DNA of 64,000 nucleotides from CBDCYS01 sp965224215 (GTDB taxonomy: Bacteria; Acidobacteriota; Terriglobia; Bryobacterales; UBA6623), in assembly GCA_965224215.1 (NCBI GenBank), contig CBDCYS010000060.1:1-64000 (forward strand), in the 5' to 3' direction. Below, one piece after another: positions 50,622 to 59,851 of the stretch. The position numbers and the translations under genes were made by a program. The notes beneath the pieces were generated by a model, which saw nothing but the letters and a program-made list of their open reading frames with translations, ran no database searches and was not told where the DNA came from. How positions within the stretch are numbered: position 1 is the stretch's first letter; each line of letters starts with the position of its first letter.

Positions 50622-52629
50622 ATGTCCAAAAACTCTAACTTCTTGAAACGATTCCCAGTGCCGGCCTTGGGGGGCAAAGCTTGCGTCCAAGGTGAGCTTA
50701 CTTCTGGCCGGCATTCTTTGGGTCTGCTGCTTGGGGCAGATGCAGGCCCAGCAGAAATCTTCCCGTCCTGGTTACCACCTGAATTATGCACAGATTCACT
50801 TTGCGAGTGTGGCTGCGTTCGTAGCGGGTTGGCGGTCGTCGTGAGGTGGTAGCTCGGCAACTGGTCTTTTGGCTTCTCCGTGTCCGGTTTCCCTTCCCGC
50901 CCAGAATCCGCGTCGTCAAAACCTCGCTCGGAAGTGACGTGTTTCCAGTGCGTTACGGCTAGTGCATAAAATTTTATGCATAGCGCATAGCCAGGCTCTC
51001 AGATCAGCGCCCTCCCGACCACCGGCAGCAAGCCGCCGTAGGGAGTCGGCTTCCTGCCGCGGAAGTGGTAAGGCGTCGAAGCCCCGATTTTATTGGGCCG
51101 CGAGGCCGTCACGGCTGGGCCTTGTTGGACGGGCCTTTGGGAGCTATGCTGTTTTCGTCTGGTAACCATGTGGGTGACTTCCTTGGGGTTGGCTGGCGAA
51201 GCTGGAATCTTTGCCAGCCGACCTTTTTACCCCATGTTTTAGGGGGTCCCCAATGGTCCCTTGCGGCTCAGCCCTCCTCAGGTCCACGCCGCAGTGCATA
51301 ATTCAGGTACCAGCTTCTTCGTCAGAACGAGAACTGGTCGGCGATTGCCGAAACAAGCTCATCCGACAAGTCGGACTTCTTTGACCCCATTAAATATGTA
51401 CCCCTGAACGAAAGCGGCAGCATATGGGCAAGCTTCGGCGGTCATTTTCGGGTCCGCAACGAGACCTGGAACAATTTTGGATTCAGCGACACCGAAGGCC
51501 GCGACGACAATTACACGAATACTCGGCTATTCATGCACGCCGACATTCACCTTGGCAAGCACGTTCGAGTCTTCGCCGAAGGTAAGACGGCGCTGGCCAC
51601 CACTCGCAATCTGCCTGGCGGGAACCACGGCCTCGATATCGATTCGGCCGACCTGCTGAACGCCTTCGTCGACCTGAGCATGCCCATCGCCGACGGCGGC
51701 ACGATGACGTTCCGCGCAGGCCGGCAAGAGCTTCTATTCGGCAAACAGCGGCTCGTGAGCCCGTTGCCATGGGGCAACTCTTTCCGCACTTTCGAAGGGT
51801 TTTCCGGCGAACTTAAGATCAGTAACTGGAAGGTCACCGGTTTCTGGACACATCCCGTCCAAGTCAAAAAGTATGCCTTTAACCGTCGCGTTACAAGTAC
51901 AGAAATTTTTGGATTTATGCGGGAGGGAAGGTACCGGGCGTCAAGGCTGGTTGGGATGTCTACTGGCTCGGCCTCGATCGTGACAGGGCCGCTTTCGGCG
52001 ACATCGCCGGGCGCGAAAAGCGCCAGACCGTAGGCAGCCGAATCAGCGGCAAAATTGCGGCAAGCGATTTCGACTACGACGCCGAAGCGGCTTATCAATT
52101 CGGAAGCCTCGGCAACGCCGAGGTCAGCGCTTACATGGTTGCTTCGGAGTTGGGGTATACGTTCTTCGACGCTCCGGCTTCTCCCAGGATCCACGCCGGT
52201 TTCGATTATGCCCGCGGAGACGACGGCCGTAGCAACCGCGTGGGAACTTTCAATCAACTATTTCCGCTGGGCCACGCCTATTTCGGTCACATCGACGCCA
52301 TTGGCCGCCAGAATATCGTTGATCTCAGCACCGGCGTTACCGTGAAACCCTGGCGTCGCTGGACTATCGGCGTGACCGGCCATAACCTCCGGCGAGCCAA
52401 CGAGCACGACGCTATCTACAACGCTGGCGGCGGAGTCGTCCGCAGAGGCGGTCACGGATCTCCAATGGGCGTGGGCTCGGAGATCGACATGATCGTCAAA
52501 TACAAAGTCGACAACCATGCTCTGGTCGGCGGGGGCTGGGGTCACTTCTTCACGGGAGACTTTCTAGCCGCGAGTGGACCTAGCGACAACGTAAACTTCG
52601 TCTACATGTGGCTGCAATATACACTCTGA
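50622..52629 (+). pseudogene. Alginate-export-like outer-membrane porin, split by a 530-bp element and frameshifted
   Basis: The first frame from ATG 50622 (MSKNSNFLKRFPVPALG) must shift at a run of six G (about 50673) to give AKLASKVSLLLAGILWVCCL GQMQAQQ, a signal peptide. The element at 50778-51307 then interrupts it; excision restores RPGYQLLRQNENWSAIAETS with FDPIKYVPL. The barrel follows: GGHFRVRNETWNNFGF, FRAGRQELLFGKQRLVSPL and SFRTFEGFSG. A one-base deletion near 51915 changes frame to IYAGGKVPGVKAGWDVYWLG, and the last strands (GWGHFFTGDFLA ... YMWLQYTL) end at 52629. This order is that of the alginate_exp (AlgE-like) porin family. Three separate lesions make it a pseudogene. Confidence 0.84.
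50778..51307 (-). mobile_element. 530-bp non-autonomous IS1380-related element, copy 2
   Basis: Same length and apparently the same sequence as copy 1 at 24707-25236, flanked by a perfect TACCA duplication (50773-50777 and 51308-51312). The residual 56-residue transposase ORF is at 50999-51169 (minus) and the 18-bp palindrome at 50963-50980. Because the two copies look identical while their insertion sites are unrelated, both moved recently, presumably by a transposase acting in trans. Confidence 0.93.
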
Positions 52630-52963
52630 TCCCAATGGTCAGCTAAGCGAAACGGCGTAGGGGGCGGCAATCCGGTCGCCCCCTCGGGGCCTCCCCGGCA
52701 GCAACGCGGGCGGCGCCCAACTCAACCTCTCCTACCGAGTCCACTGCACTCGCTCCCGACCCCCCAAAGGCCTTCGGGCTCCGCATCGTGGTTGGCTCTG
52801 CGATTTGCCTCTCCTGACACCAGAGTAGCCATCGAGACCATCTCATTGAGTCGGCATCATAGTGCCCGAGGAAGCCTCTCGCGCCACGGTTCTGGAAGCT
52901 TTGTACTGGAAGCTTTGTACTGGAAGCTTGGACCTGGAAGCTTGTACCTGGAAGCTTGTACCA
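52630..52963. other. Intergenic region between the porin pseudogene and IS1380 copy B
   Basis: About 330 bp with no supported gene. The last 70 bp are the 14-bp tandem array at 52893-52962, at whose end the IS1380 copy has inserted. Confidence 0.55.
52893..52962. repeat. Tandem repeat, 5 x 14 bp
   Basis: Units TGGAAGCTTTGTAC (twice), TGGAAGCTTGGACC, then TGGAAGCTTGTACC (twice). The TACC end of the last unit plus the next A is the TACCA target duplication of IS1380 copy B. Confidence 0.88.
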
Positions 52964-54763
52964 CCTGAATTATGCACAGATTCGGCGTAGCCATCGTCGA
53001 TGGAGTTGTGGCGATAGCGGCACTCGTGTCAACTCAGTGATTTCGCAAGTCGTCTTTTCTGCTGTTTCCCTCCCCGTTTGAGCCGCCTCCTGATCCCGGC
53101 AGGGCAAAAGCGGGCTGGCAAGCGGCGTGTTCCCAGTACCTTGCGGCGAGTGCATGAAATTTTATGCATGGAGTGCCCCTCAGCTCAGCGCACCCTCCAC
53201 CACCGGCGCCAAGCTCGATCCCGGCGGCCCCATCGCCCGCAGCCGTCGCATCAGCCGTTCAAACAGGCCCTTTTCCTGATAATGATCGCTGTAGCTGACA
53301 CCCGTTCTGCCGGCGTGCCGCCAGATCTTGGCCGCCACGAACAGAAAACGCAGCCGCGCCGTCGCCAGGGTGGTGTGCCGCAGCGTCTCCACGCTGGCCT
53401 GGGCTTCGCGGTTGAACAGCAGCAGCCAGCAGTTGCGATTGTAGGCCAGCATGGCCAACTGAAAGTGATTGCGGTTCATGTCAAAGCGGCGCGAGGGATG
53501 GGCCGCCAGCCCGGCGTCGTTGTTGGCCTCCTTGATCAGGTTCTCGGCTCCGGCGCGCTGATTGTAAAACCACACCACCGCCGCGATCGGCTCGGCCAGA
53601 TTGGTGACAAACACGCGGTAGGTGTAAGCGCTGGTGGCGCACAACTGGTATTGCTCGGCCGCGCCGGCCTTGGGCTCGTTTTCGTAACGCAGCGCCAGGA
53701 AACGGCAGGCCCGCGCCCAGCCTTGCGGTTGGTAGAGGAATTCGCATTCCGCGTCCGCGTCGGAGCGGGGGGAGGGTTTCCATTCTGCTTGCTGCAAGCG
53801 CTCGACCAGGCGCCGCGTTTTGCGCGCCACGATGACGAACTGACAAGCCGCCTTTTCATAGGCCTCCACCGCCTCCCAGCAATAAAAGCCGGAATCGGCC
53901 CGCGCCAGGATTTTCTTCACGCCGCCCGGCAAAGTCCGGAAAGCGCTCTCGAGGTGGGCGGCGATCTGTCGGCCCGTGGGCCGGTCGCCGTTGCGCAACC
54001 CGCCCATCAGGTATTCGCGCGTCTCGGCCAGGAAGGTCAGTATCGGCTGGTAGCTGCGCTTGCCCTTGTTCTTGGGGTTGTAGCTCTTGCGCCCGCCCAT
54101 CTGGCGGCCGTAGAGGGTATGCACGGTGGTGTCGGTGTCCAGCGTCACCGTCTCCAACTTCACGTGGGCCGCGGCCCAGACTCGTTCCCGCAGCTGGCGC
54201 TGAATGGAAAGGATCTGCTTCGCCACGTTGAGGTGCAGCGAGGCCAGAAAGCGCCACAGCGTGGACTGCGGCGGCAGACGCGTCACTTGCAAGATGCCGG
54301 TCAGGATGGGGTCGCGAGCGATGAAGCGGAGTTGGTTGAGCCGCGCAAAGCCGACATAGAGGCCGAGCACGAGGGCCAGCACGAACTGGTAGGGGCTCAT
54401 GGCTCGGGTGATCCGTTTGGTCGTGAGGGTTTCTTCCAGCAGCGCTTGGAAGCCGAGTTTTTCGAGCAGGGTGGCGACGGGCAGCAAGCCGCCGTAGGGA
54501 GTCAGATTCTTGCCACGGAAGTGATAGGGCGTGGCAGCCCCGATTTTATTGGGCCGCGGGGCCCTCGCGCCGGGGCCTTGTTTGACGGGCCTTCGGGAGC
54601 TATGCTGTTTTCGTTTGGTAACCATTTGGGTGACCTCCTTGGGGTTGACTGGCGAAGCTGAAATCTTTGCCAGCCTACCTTTTTACCCCATGTTTTCGGG
54701 GGTCCCCAAATGGTTCCTGGCGGCTCAGCCCTCACCAGGTGCACCGGCAGTGCATAATTCAGG
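52964..54763 (-). mobile_element. IS1380-family insertion sequence, copy B (1800 bp)
   Basis: Same ends and length as copy A, opposite orientation, with TACCA duplicated on both sides (52959-52963 and 54764-54768). Only 122 bp separate it from copy C. It has a handful of substitutions relative to copy A (for example Phe to Cys in EQYQLCATS and Asp to Gly in HAGRTG). Confidence 0.96.
53180..54625 (-). CDS. IS1380-family transposase (copy B, intact)
   Basis: 481 residues, nearly identical to copy A (31239-32684), with all catalytic motifs intact: LDTDTTVHTLYG, ARADSGFYCWE and YNQRAGAENLIKEAN. The same AAGGAGGT precedes the start. The frame is complete, so at least two copies in this window could supply transposase. 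Confidence 0.95.
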   Translation of the reverse strand: MVTKRKQHSSRRPVKQGPGARAPRPNKIGAATPYHFRGKNLTPYGGLLPVATLLEKLGFQALLEETLTTKRITRAMSPYQFVLALVLGLYVGFARLNQLRFIARDPILTGILQVTRLPPQSTLWRFLASLHLNVAKQILSIQRQLRERVWAAAHVKLETVTLDTDTTVHTLYGRQMGGRKSYNPKNKGKRSYQPILTFLAETREYLMGGLRNGDRPTGRQIAAHLESAFRTLPGGVKKILARADSGFYCWEAVEAYEKAACQFVIVARKTRRLVERLQQAEWKPSPRSDADAECEFLYQPQGWARACRFLALRYENEPKAGAAEQYQLCATSAYTYRVFVTNLAEPIAAVVWFYNQRAGAENLIKEANNDAGLAAHPSRRFDMNRNHFQLAMLAYNRNCWLLLFNREAQASVETLRHTTLATARLRFLFVAAKIWRHAGRTGVSYSDHYQEKGLFERLMRRLRAMGPPGSSLAPVVEGALS

Positions 54764-54885
54764 TACCATGGGCCGAATGGCAGTGGCCGGCTAGTATAGT
54801 CGGACACTGTGCCGAACAGTGCGGAAAGCCACCCATGGGGAAAGGGAGCCCTTTAAAATCATGAGTTTTCGACTTGTACGTGTAA

Positions 54886-56685
54886 CCTGAATTATGCACT
54901 GATTCGGCGTAGCCATCGTCGATGGAGTTGTGGCGATAGCGGCACTCGTGTCAACTCAGTGATTTCGCAAGTCGTCTTTTCTGCTGTTTCCCTCCCCGTT
55001 TGAGCCGCCTCCTGATCCCGGCAGGGCAAAAGCGGGCTGGCAAGCGGCGTGTTCCCAGTACGTTGCGGCGAGTGCATGAAATTTTATGCATGGAGTGCCC
55101 CTCAGCTCAGCGCACCCTCCACCACCGGCGCCAAGCTCGATCCCGGCGGCCCCATCGCCCGCAGCCGTCGCATCAGCCGTTCAAACAGGCCCTTTTCCTG
55201 ATAATGATCGCTGTAGCTGACACCCGTTCTGCCGGCGTGCCGCCAGATCTTGGCCGCCACGAACAGAAAACGCAGCCGCGCCGTCGCCAGGGTGGTGTGC
55301 CGCAGCGTCTCCACGCTGGCCTGGGCTTCGCGGTTGAACAGCAGCAGCCAGCAGTTGAGATTGTAGGCCAGCATGGCCAACTGAAAGTGATTGCGGTTCA
55401 TGTCAAAGCGGTGCGAGGGATGGGCCGCCAGCTCGGCGTCGTTGTTGGCCTCCTTGATCAGGTTCTCGGCTCCGGCGCGCTGATTGTAAAACCACACCAC
55501 CGCCGCGATCGGCTCGGCCAGATTGGTGACAAACACGCGGTAGGTGTAAGCGCTGGTGGCGAACAACTGGTATTGCTCGGCCGCGCCGGCCTTGGGCTCG
55601 TTTTCGTAACGCAGCGCCAGGAAACGGCCGGCCCGCGCTCAGCCTTGCGGTTGGTAGAGGAATTCGCATTCCGCGTCCGCGTCGGAGCGGGGGGAGGGTT
55701 TCCATTCTGCTTGCTGCAAGCGCTCGACCAGGCGCCGCGTTTTGCGCGCCACGATGACGAACTGACAAGCCGCCTTTTCATAGGCCTCCACCGCCTCCCA
55801 GCAATAAAAGCCGGAATCGGCCCGCGCCAGGATTTTCTTCACGCCGCCCGGCAAAGTCCGGAAAGCGCTCCCGAGGTGGGCGGCGATCTGTCGGCCCGTG
55901 GGCCGGTCGCCGTTGCGCAACCCGCCCATCAGGTATTCGCGCGTCTCGGCCAGGAAGGTCAGTATCGGCTGGTAGCTGCGCTTGCCCTTGTTCTTGGGGT
56001 TGTAGCTCTTGCGCCCGCCCATCTGGCGGCCGTAGAGGGTATGCACGGTGGTGTCGGTGTCCAGCGTCACCGTCTCCAACTTCACGTGGGCCGCGGCCCA
56101 GACTCGTTCCCGCAGCTGGCGCTGAATGGAAAGGATCTGCTTCGCCACGTTGAGGTGCAGCGAGGCCAGAAAGCGCCACAGCGTGGACTGCGGCGGCAGA
56201 CGCGTCACTTGCAAGATGCCGGTCAGGATGGGGTCGCGAGCGATGAAGCGGAGTTGGTTGAGCCGCGCAAAGCCGACATAGAGGCCGAGCACGAGGGCCA
56301 GCACGAACTGGTAGGGGCTCATGGCTCGGGTGATCCGTTTGGTCGTGAGGGTTTCTTCCAGCAGCGCTTGGAAGCCGAGTTTTTCGAGCAGGGTGGCGAC
56401 GGGCAGCAAGCCGCCGTAGGGAGTCAGATTCTTGCCACGGAAGTGATAGGGCGTGGCAGCCCCGATTTTATTGGGCCGCGGGGCCCTCGCGCCGGGGCCT
56501 TGTTTGACGGGCCTTCGGGAGCTATGCTGTTTTCGTTTGGTAACCATTTGGGTGACCTCCTTGGGGTTGACTGGCGAAGCTGAAATCTTTGCCAGCCTAC
56601 CTTTTTACCCCATGTTTTCGGGGGTCCCCAAATGGTTCCTGGCGGCTCAGCCCTCACCAGGTGCACCGGCAGTGCATAATTCAGG
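54886..56685 (-). mobile_element. IS1380-family insertion sequence, copy C (1800 bp)
   Basis: Same ends and orientation as copy B, with TGTAA duplicated on both sides (54881-54885 and 56686-56690). It carries a nonsense mutation in the transposase. It is inserted eight codons into the Dabb gene. Confidence 0.96.
55102..56547 (-). pseudogene. IS1380-family transposase (copy C, nonsense mutation)
   Basis: Identical in length to copies A and B but with TGA at 55639-55641 in place of TGG (EFLYQPQG stop, where the others read QGWARACRFL). The stop falls after residue 302, before the third catalytic motif, so the product is inactive. A few other substitutions (Glu to Gly in AAHLGSAF; Gly to Glu in NNDAELAAH) suggest this copy is the most diverged of the three. 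Confidence 0.93.
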
Positions 56686-57077
56686 TGTAACGGTTTTACT
56701 GGCAGGGGCGCTCCTGCTTAGCTGCATCTGTTCAGCAGACGAAAAAGCTTTGATGCATTGCTTCTTCTTTACACCGATCGCCGAGGCCAGCGAAGCCGAT
56801 TGGGATGCATTTTACAAGGCGACGGTCGAACTTCCAAGCAAGATCGACGGACAGCAAGATCGACGGACTGGATCGAGTCTGGGTCGGCAAATTGCGAAAA
56901 CGGCCTGCCGTTTCAGAACAGGTCAAATTAGGCCGCGAATACGGAGCCTGCATGGAGCTGGCTGACGAAGCTGCCCTGCAGACATATGCTACGCACCCGG
57001 CCCACGATGCCTGGGCCAAGCTCGACAAGAAAGTGCGAGTCCCCGGTACCACGACCTTCGACATCCTGGGGCAGTAA

Positions 57078-57653
57078 ATCCGCTGAGGATGGACAATACC
57101 GTTTCCTCGCTGAACAGCATTCACAAGCCTTCTAGGGCTCCAGCCTACAGCCCTGGTTAGCAAGCTACCCACCGGATGGGATAGCATCCATCAATCACAT
57201 TCTCCAAGATTCTACCTGTAGGATTTGGAACCAGGGTCTTGCGAGATGCGGTTTGCGTGGTTTTGCGCAATCTTCTCAGCGCTATCCGGACGAAAGATCG
57301 CTCACAACCGTCCAGCCGCCGACACCTGCCTGCCTGCTGCGAATAAAATCTTAGTGCCCATCGCTAAAATAATATTGACAGCGACTTCCGACGATGTGCT
57401 ATGATGAAGTCACGGGAGATCACTGCACGCAGTGAATTCTGCTAAGCTAAGTGGAACACCGGTCGGAATCCGGTCCCCAAGATTAAGTAGCTAAGTGCTG
57501 TCACGGCTCTGTGGCGGCCTCCTTCGGCGTAGACCGAGCATTGTTTCGAGAGTTGACAGCGACCTAGCCCAGCACCCCGATTCGCCGCTCGTTGGAGTAG
57601 CAGTCCACGCCGGAAATTAACATTATTAGTTCAGAACATTGGAGGAAATACCT
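57078..57653. other. Intergenic region and probable leader of groES
   Basis: About 575 bp. It contains a plausible promoter at 57375-57405, then about 240 bp of leader with two clear hairpins, CACTGCACGCAGTG (57421-57434) and ACCGGTCGGAATCCGGT (57458-57474), and two copies of AGCTAAGTG (near 57444 and 57489). A GGAGG ribosome-binding site precedes groES. No CIRCE (TTAGCACTC-N9-GAGTGCTAA) operator is present, so HrcA control is not supported. Confidence 0.55.
57375..57405 (+). promoter_or_regulatory. Candidate sigma-70-type promoter of groESL
   Basis: TTGACA at 57375-57380 and an extended -10 TGCTATGAT (TATGAT at 57400-57405), 19 bp apart, slightly longer than ideal. Transcription would start near 57412, giving a leader of about 240 nt. 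Confidence 0.5.
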
Positions 57654-57968
57654 ATGAACCTAAGACCGTTGCATGATCGTATCCTGGTTGAGCGCCTCGA
57701 GGAAGGCGAACAAGTCAAGGGCGGGATTATCATTCCCGACTCGGCAAAAGAGAAGCCCCAGCAGGGCAAAGTCATTGCCGTTGGAAATGGCAAACGCCTG
57801 GAAGACGGCAGCATTGTCGCTTTGGACGTGAAAGCAGGCGATCGCATCCTGTTCGCCAAGTACGCCGGAAGCGAAGTCAAGGTTGACGATACCGAGTACA
57901 TCATTTTCCGCGAGGACGAAGTTCTCGCTATCCTCGAAGACATCGAGACATCAGAAAAAGCTGCTTAA
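57654..57968 (+). CDS. groES: Co-chaperonin GroES
   Basis: A 104-residue Cpn10 that caps the GroEL chamber. It starts MNLRPLHDRILVERLEEGEQ (ATG 57654, with GGAGG nine bases upstream; an in-frame start 15 bp earlier is unlikely). The mobile loop is EEGEQVKGGIIIPDSAKEKP, followed by QGKVIAVGNGKR, the conserved AGDRILFAKYAGSEVKVDD and IIFREDEVLAILED. Complete and followed 15 bp later by groEL, separated by AAGGAGG. Confidence 0.98.
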   Translation: MNLRPLHDRILVERLEEGEQVKGGIIIPDSAKEKPQQGKVIAVGNGKRLEDGSIVALDVKAGDRILFAKYAGSEVKVDDTEYIIFREDEVLAILEDIETSEKAA

Positions 57969-57983
57969 GGAGGAACACGAAAA

Positions 57984-59609
57984 ATGGCTGGCAAACAAAT
58001 CATCTATGGAGAAGACTCCCGTCGGGCGATTCTGGCGGGCATAAATAAGCTCGCCAACACAGTTAGGGTGACCCTTGGACCTAAGGGCCGTAACGTTGTG
58101 TTGGAGAAGAAGTTCGGCGGTCCGACCGTCACCAAGGACGGGGTCACCGTGGCCAAGGAAATCGAGCTGGAAGACAAGCTCGAAAACATGGGTGCGCAGA
58201 TGGTGCGCGAAGTGGCGTCCAAGACCAGTGATGTCGCCGGCGACGGCACGACAACGGCTACGATCTTGGCCCAGGCGATCTTTCGCGAGGGTGTCAAAAG
58301 CGTTGCCGCAGGCGCCAATCCGATGGCGATCAAGCGCGGTATCGAGCTGGCCACCGCAAATGTGGTCGAAAAAATCGGGGCGGTATCCCGCCCTGTCGAG
58401 GGTGACGCTGTTTCACAAGTAGCGGCGATCTCGGCCAATAACGACCAAACAATCGGCAAGATCATCGCCGAGGCCATGGAAAAGGTCGGCAAAGACGGCG
58501 TCATCACCGTCGAAGAAGGCAAGACGATGGATACCGAGCTGGACGTGGTCGAAGGCATGCAGTTTGACCGCGGATACCTCTCTCCCTACTTCGTAACCGA
58601 TCAGGAAGCGATGGAGTGCGTTCTCGAGAACGCCTACATCCTGATCCATGAGAAGAAGATCAGCAGCATGAAAGACCTTCTTCCTTTGCTCGAGCATGTC
58701 TCGCGCGCCGGACGCCCCTTGCTGATCGTCGCCGAGGAAGTCGAGGGCGAAGCACTTGCCACCCTGGTCGTCAACAAACTGCGCGGCACTTTGAACATCG
58801 CCGCCGTCAAGGCTCCTGGTTTTGGCGATCGCCGCAAGGCGATGCTCGAGGATATCGGTATCCTCACGGGCGGCAAGACCATCATGGAAGAGACCGGCAT
58901 CAAGCTGGACAGTGTTCAGCTCGAGGACCTGGGGCAGGCCAGCCGCATCGTCATCGACAAGGACAACACGACAATCGTCGAAGGTTCCGGAGACAAAGAA
59001 GCGATCCAGGGCCGCGTGAAGCAGCTGCGCGCTCAGGTCGAGGAAACGACTTCCGACTATGATCGCGAGAAGCTGCAAGAGCGGCTGGCGAAGCTGGTAG
59101 GCGGCGTGGCCGTCATCAAAGTGGGCGCTGCGACCGAGACCGAGATGAAAGAGAAGAAAGCTCGTGTCGAGGATGCCATGCACGCAACCCGTGCCGCTGT
59201 CGAGGAAGGTATTGTTCCCGGCGGAGGAGTCGCGCTTCTTCGCGCGGCCGACGCGCTCGCGGACCTCAAGACCGATGACGAGGACGAGCGAATCGGTATC
59301 AAGATCGTGCGTCGCTCGCTCGAAGAGCCGGTTCGCTGGATTGCCCAGAATGCCGGACACGAAGGGGCCATCGTGGTTGCCAAGATCCGCGAGAACTCGG
59401 ACCCGACCTTTGGCTTCAACGCCCAAGACGATACCTACGGCGACATGGTAGCCGCCGGTGTTGTCGATCCCGCAAAAGTAACGCGCACTGCGTTGCAGAA
59501 CGCGGCTTCGATCGCCGGCCTCATGCTGACAACCGAAGCATCGGTTCACGAGGTTCCGGAGAAGGAAAAGCCGGCCCCAGCCATGCCCGGTGGCCACGAA
59601 GATTACTAG
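57984..59609 (+). CDS. groL: Chaperonin GroEL
   Basis: A 541-residue Cpn60. ATP-binding motifs are TLGPKGRNVVLEKKFG, DGVTVAKEIELEDKLENMGA and ASKTSDVAGDGTTTATILAQ with the catalytic Asp. The apical domain and the GIVPGGGVALLRAADAL segment are typical. The C-terminus ends PAPAMPGGHEDY, lacking the usual GGM repeat tail, as in many non-proteobacterial homologues. ATG 57984 with strong AAGGAGG. The frame is perfect, in contrast to the surrounding decayed genes, arguing that the assembly is generally accurate. Confidence 0.98.
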   Translation: MAGKQIIYGEDSRRAILAGINKLANTVRVTLGPKGRNVVLEKKFGGPTVTKDGVTVAKEIELEDKLENMGAQMVREVASKTSDVAGDGTTTATILAQAIFREGVKSVAAGANPMAIKRGIELATANVVEKIGAVSRPVEGDAVSQVAAISANNDQTIGKIIAEAMEKVGKDGVITVEEGKTMDTELDVVEGMQFDRGYLSPYFVTDQEAMECVLENAYILIHEKKISSMKDLLPLLEHVSRAGRPLLIVAEEVEGEALATLVVNKLRGTLNIAAVKAPGFGDRRKAMLEDIGILTGGKTIMEETGIKLDSVQLEDLGQASRIVIDKDNTTIVEGSGDKEAIQGRVKQLRAQVEETTSDYDREKLQERLAKLVGGVAVIKVGAATETEMKEKKARVEDAMHATRAAVEEGIVPGGGVALLRAADALADLKTDDEDERIGIKIVRRSLEEPVRWIAQNAGHEGAIVVAKIRENSDPTFGFNAQDDTYGDMVAAGVVDPAKVTRTALQNAASIAGLMLTTEASVHEVPEKEKPAPAMPGGHEDY

Positions 59610-59636
59610 ATTGAACTAACAGCTTCAGCGGAAGCA

Positions 59637-59664
59637 AGGGGCCGGGCAACCGGCTCCTTTTTTT
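59637..59664 (+). terminator. Rho-independent terminator of groESL
   Basis: Stem GGGGCCGGGCAACCGGCTCC with a GCAA-type loop followed by a run of seven T. It starts 28 bp after the groEL stop. Confidence 0.88.
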
Positions 59665-59851
59665 CGTTCACTCAATGACCTTTTTTGAGGCGAGGAAATG
59701 AGCATCTGGCATACCGACTGGGAGAACGTGGCAGCAGCAGCGTGAGCCGTTGCGCCACGGAAATCGCAAACCACTCTCCTCGGCGATGCCGGGAGCCATC
59801 ACAGCATCTTCGATACATCTATTCGTTGCTTCGGCACATCCATTCGATACA

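Larger units (their letters stand above)
54861..57077 (+). pseudogene. Secreted Dabb (stress-responsive A/B barrel) protein, split by IS1380 copy C
   Basis: ATG 54861, after AAAGGGAG, begins MSFRLVRV. The 1800-bp insertion follows at once, and VTVLLAGALLLSCICSADEK resumes after it. Excision of the element and one TGTAA gives an uninterrupted signal peptide and then ALMHCFFFTPIAEASEADWD, a Dabb-domain start. A second lesion is a 16-bp tandem duplication (GCAAGATCGACGGACA, about 56840-56871), which shifts the frame; without it the protein reads PSKIDGLDRVWVGKLRKRPA and ends YATHPAHDAWAKLDKKVRVP GTTTFDILGQ at 57077. Dabb domains form dimers and occur in stress proteins and cyclases; the role here is unknown. 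Confidence 0.85.

Noticed and set aside
57340..57370. CIRCE/HrcA operator upstream of groES
   Set aside because: TTAGTGCCCATCGCTAAA resembles a half-site but lacks the TTAGCACTC/GAGTGCTAA arms and the 9-bp spacing.
58413..59597. 394-codon ORF antisense to groEL
   Set aside because: A shadow of a highly biased coding sequence; no ribosome-binding site or recognisable domain.
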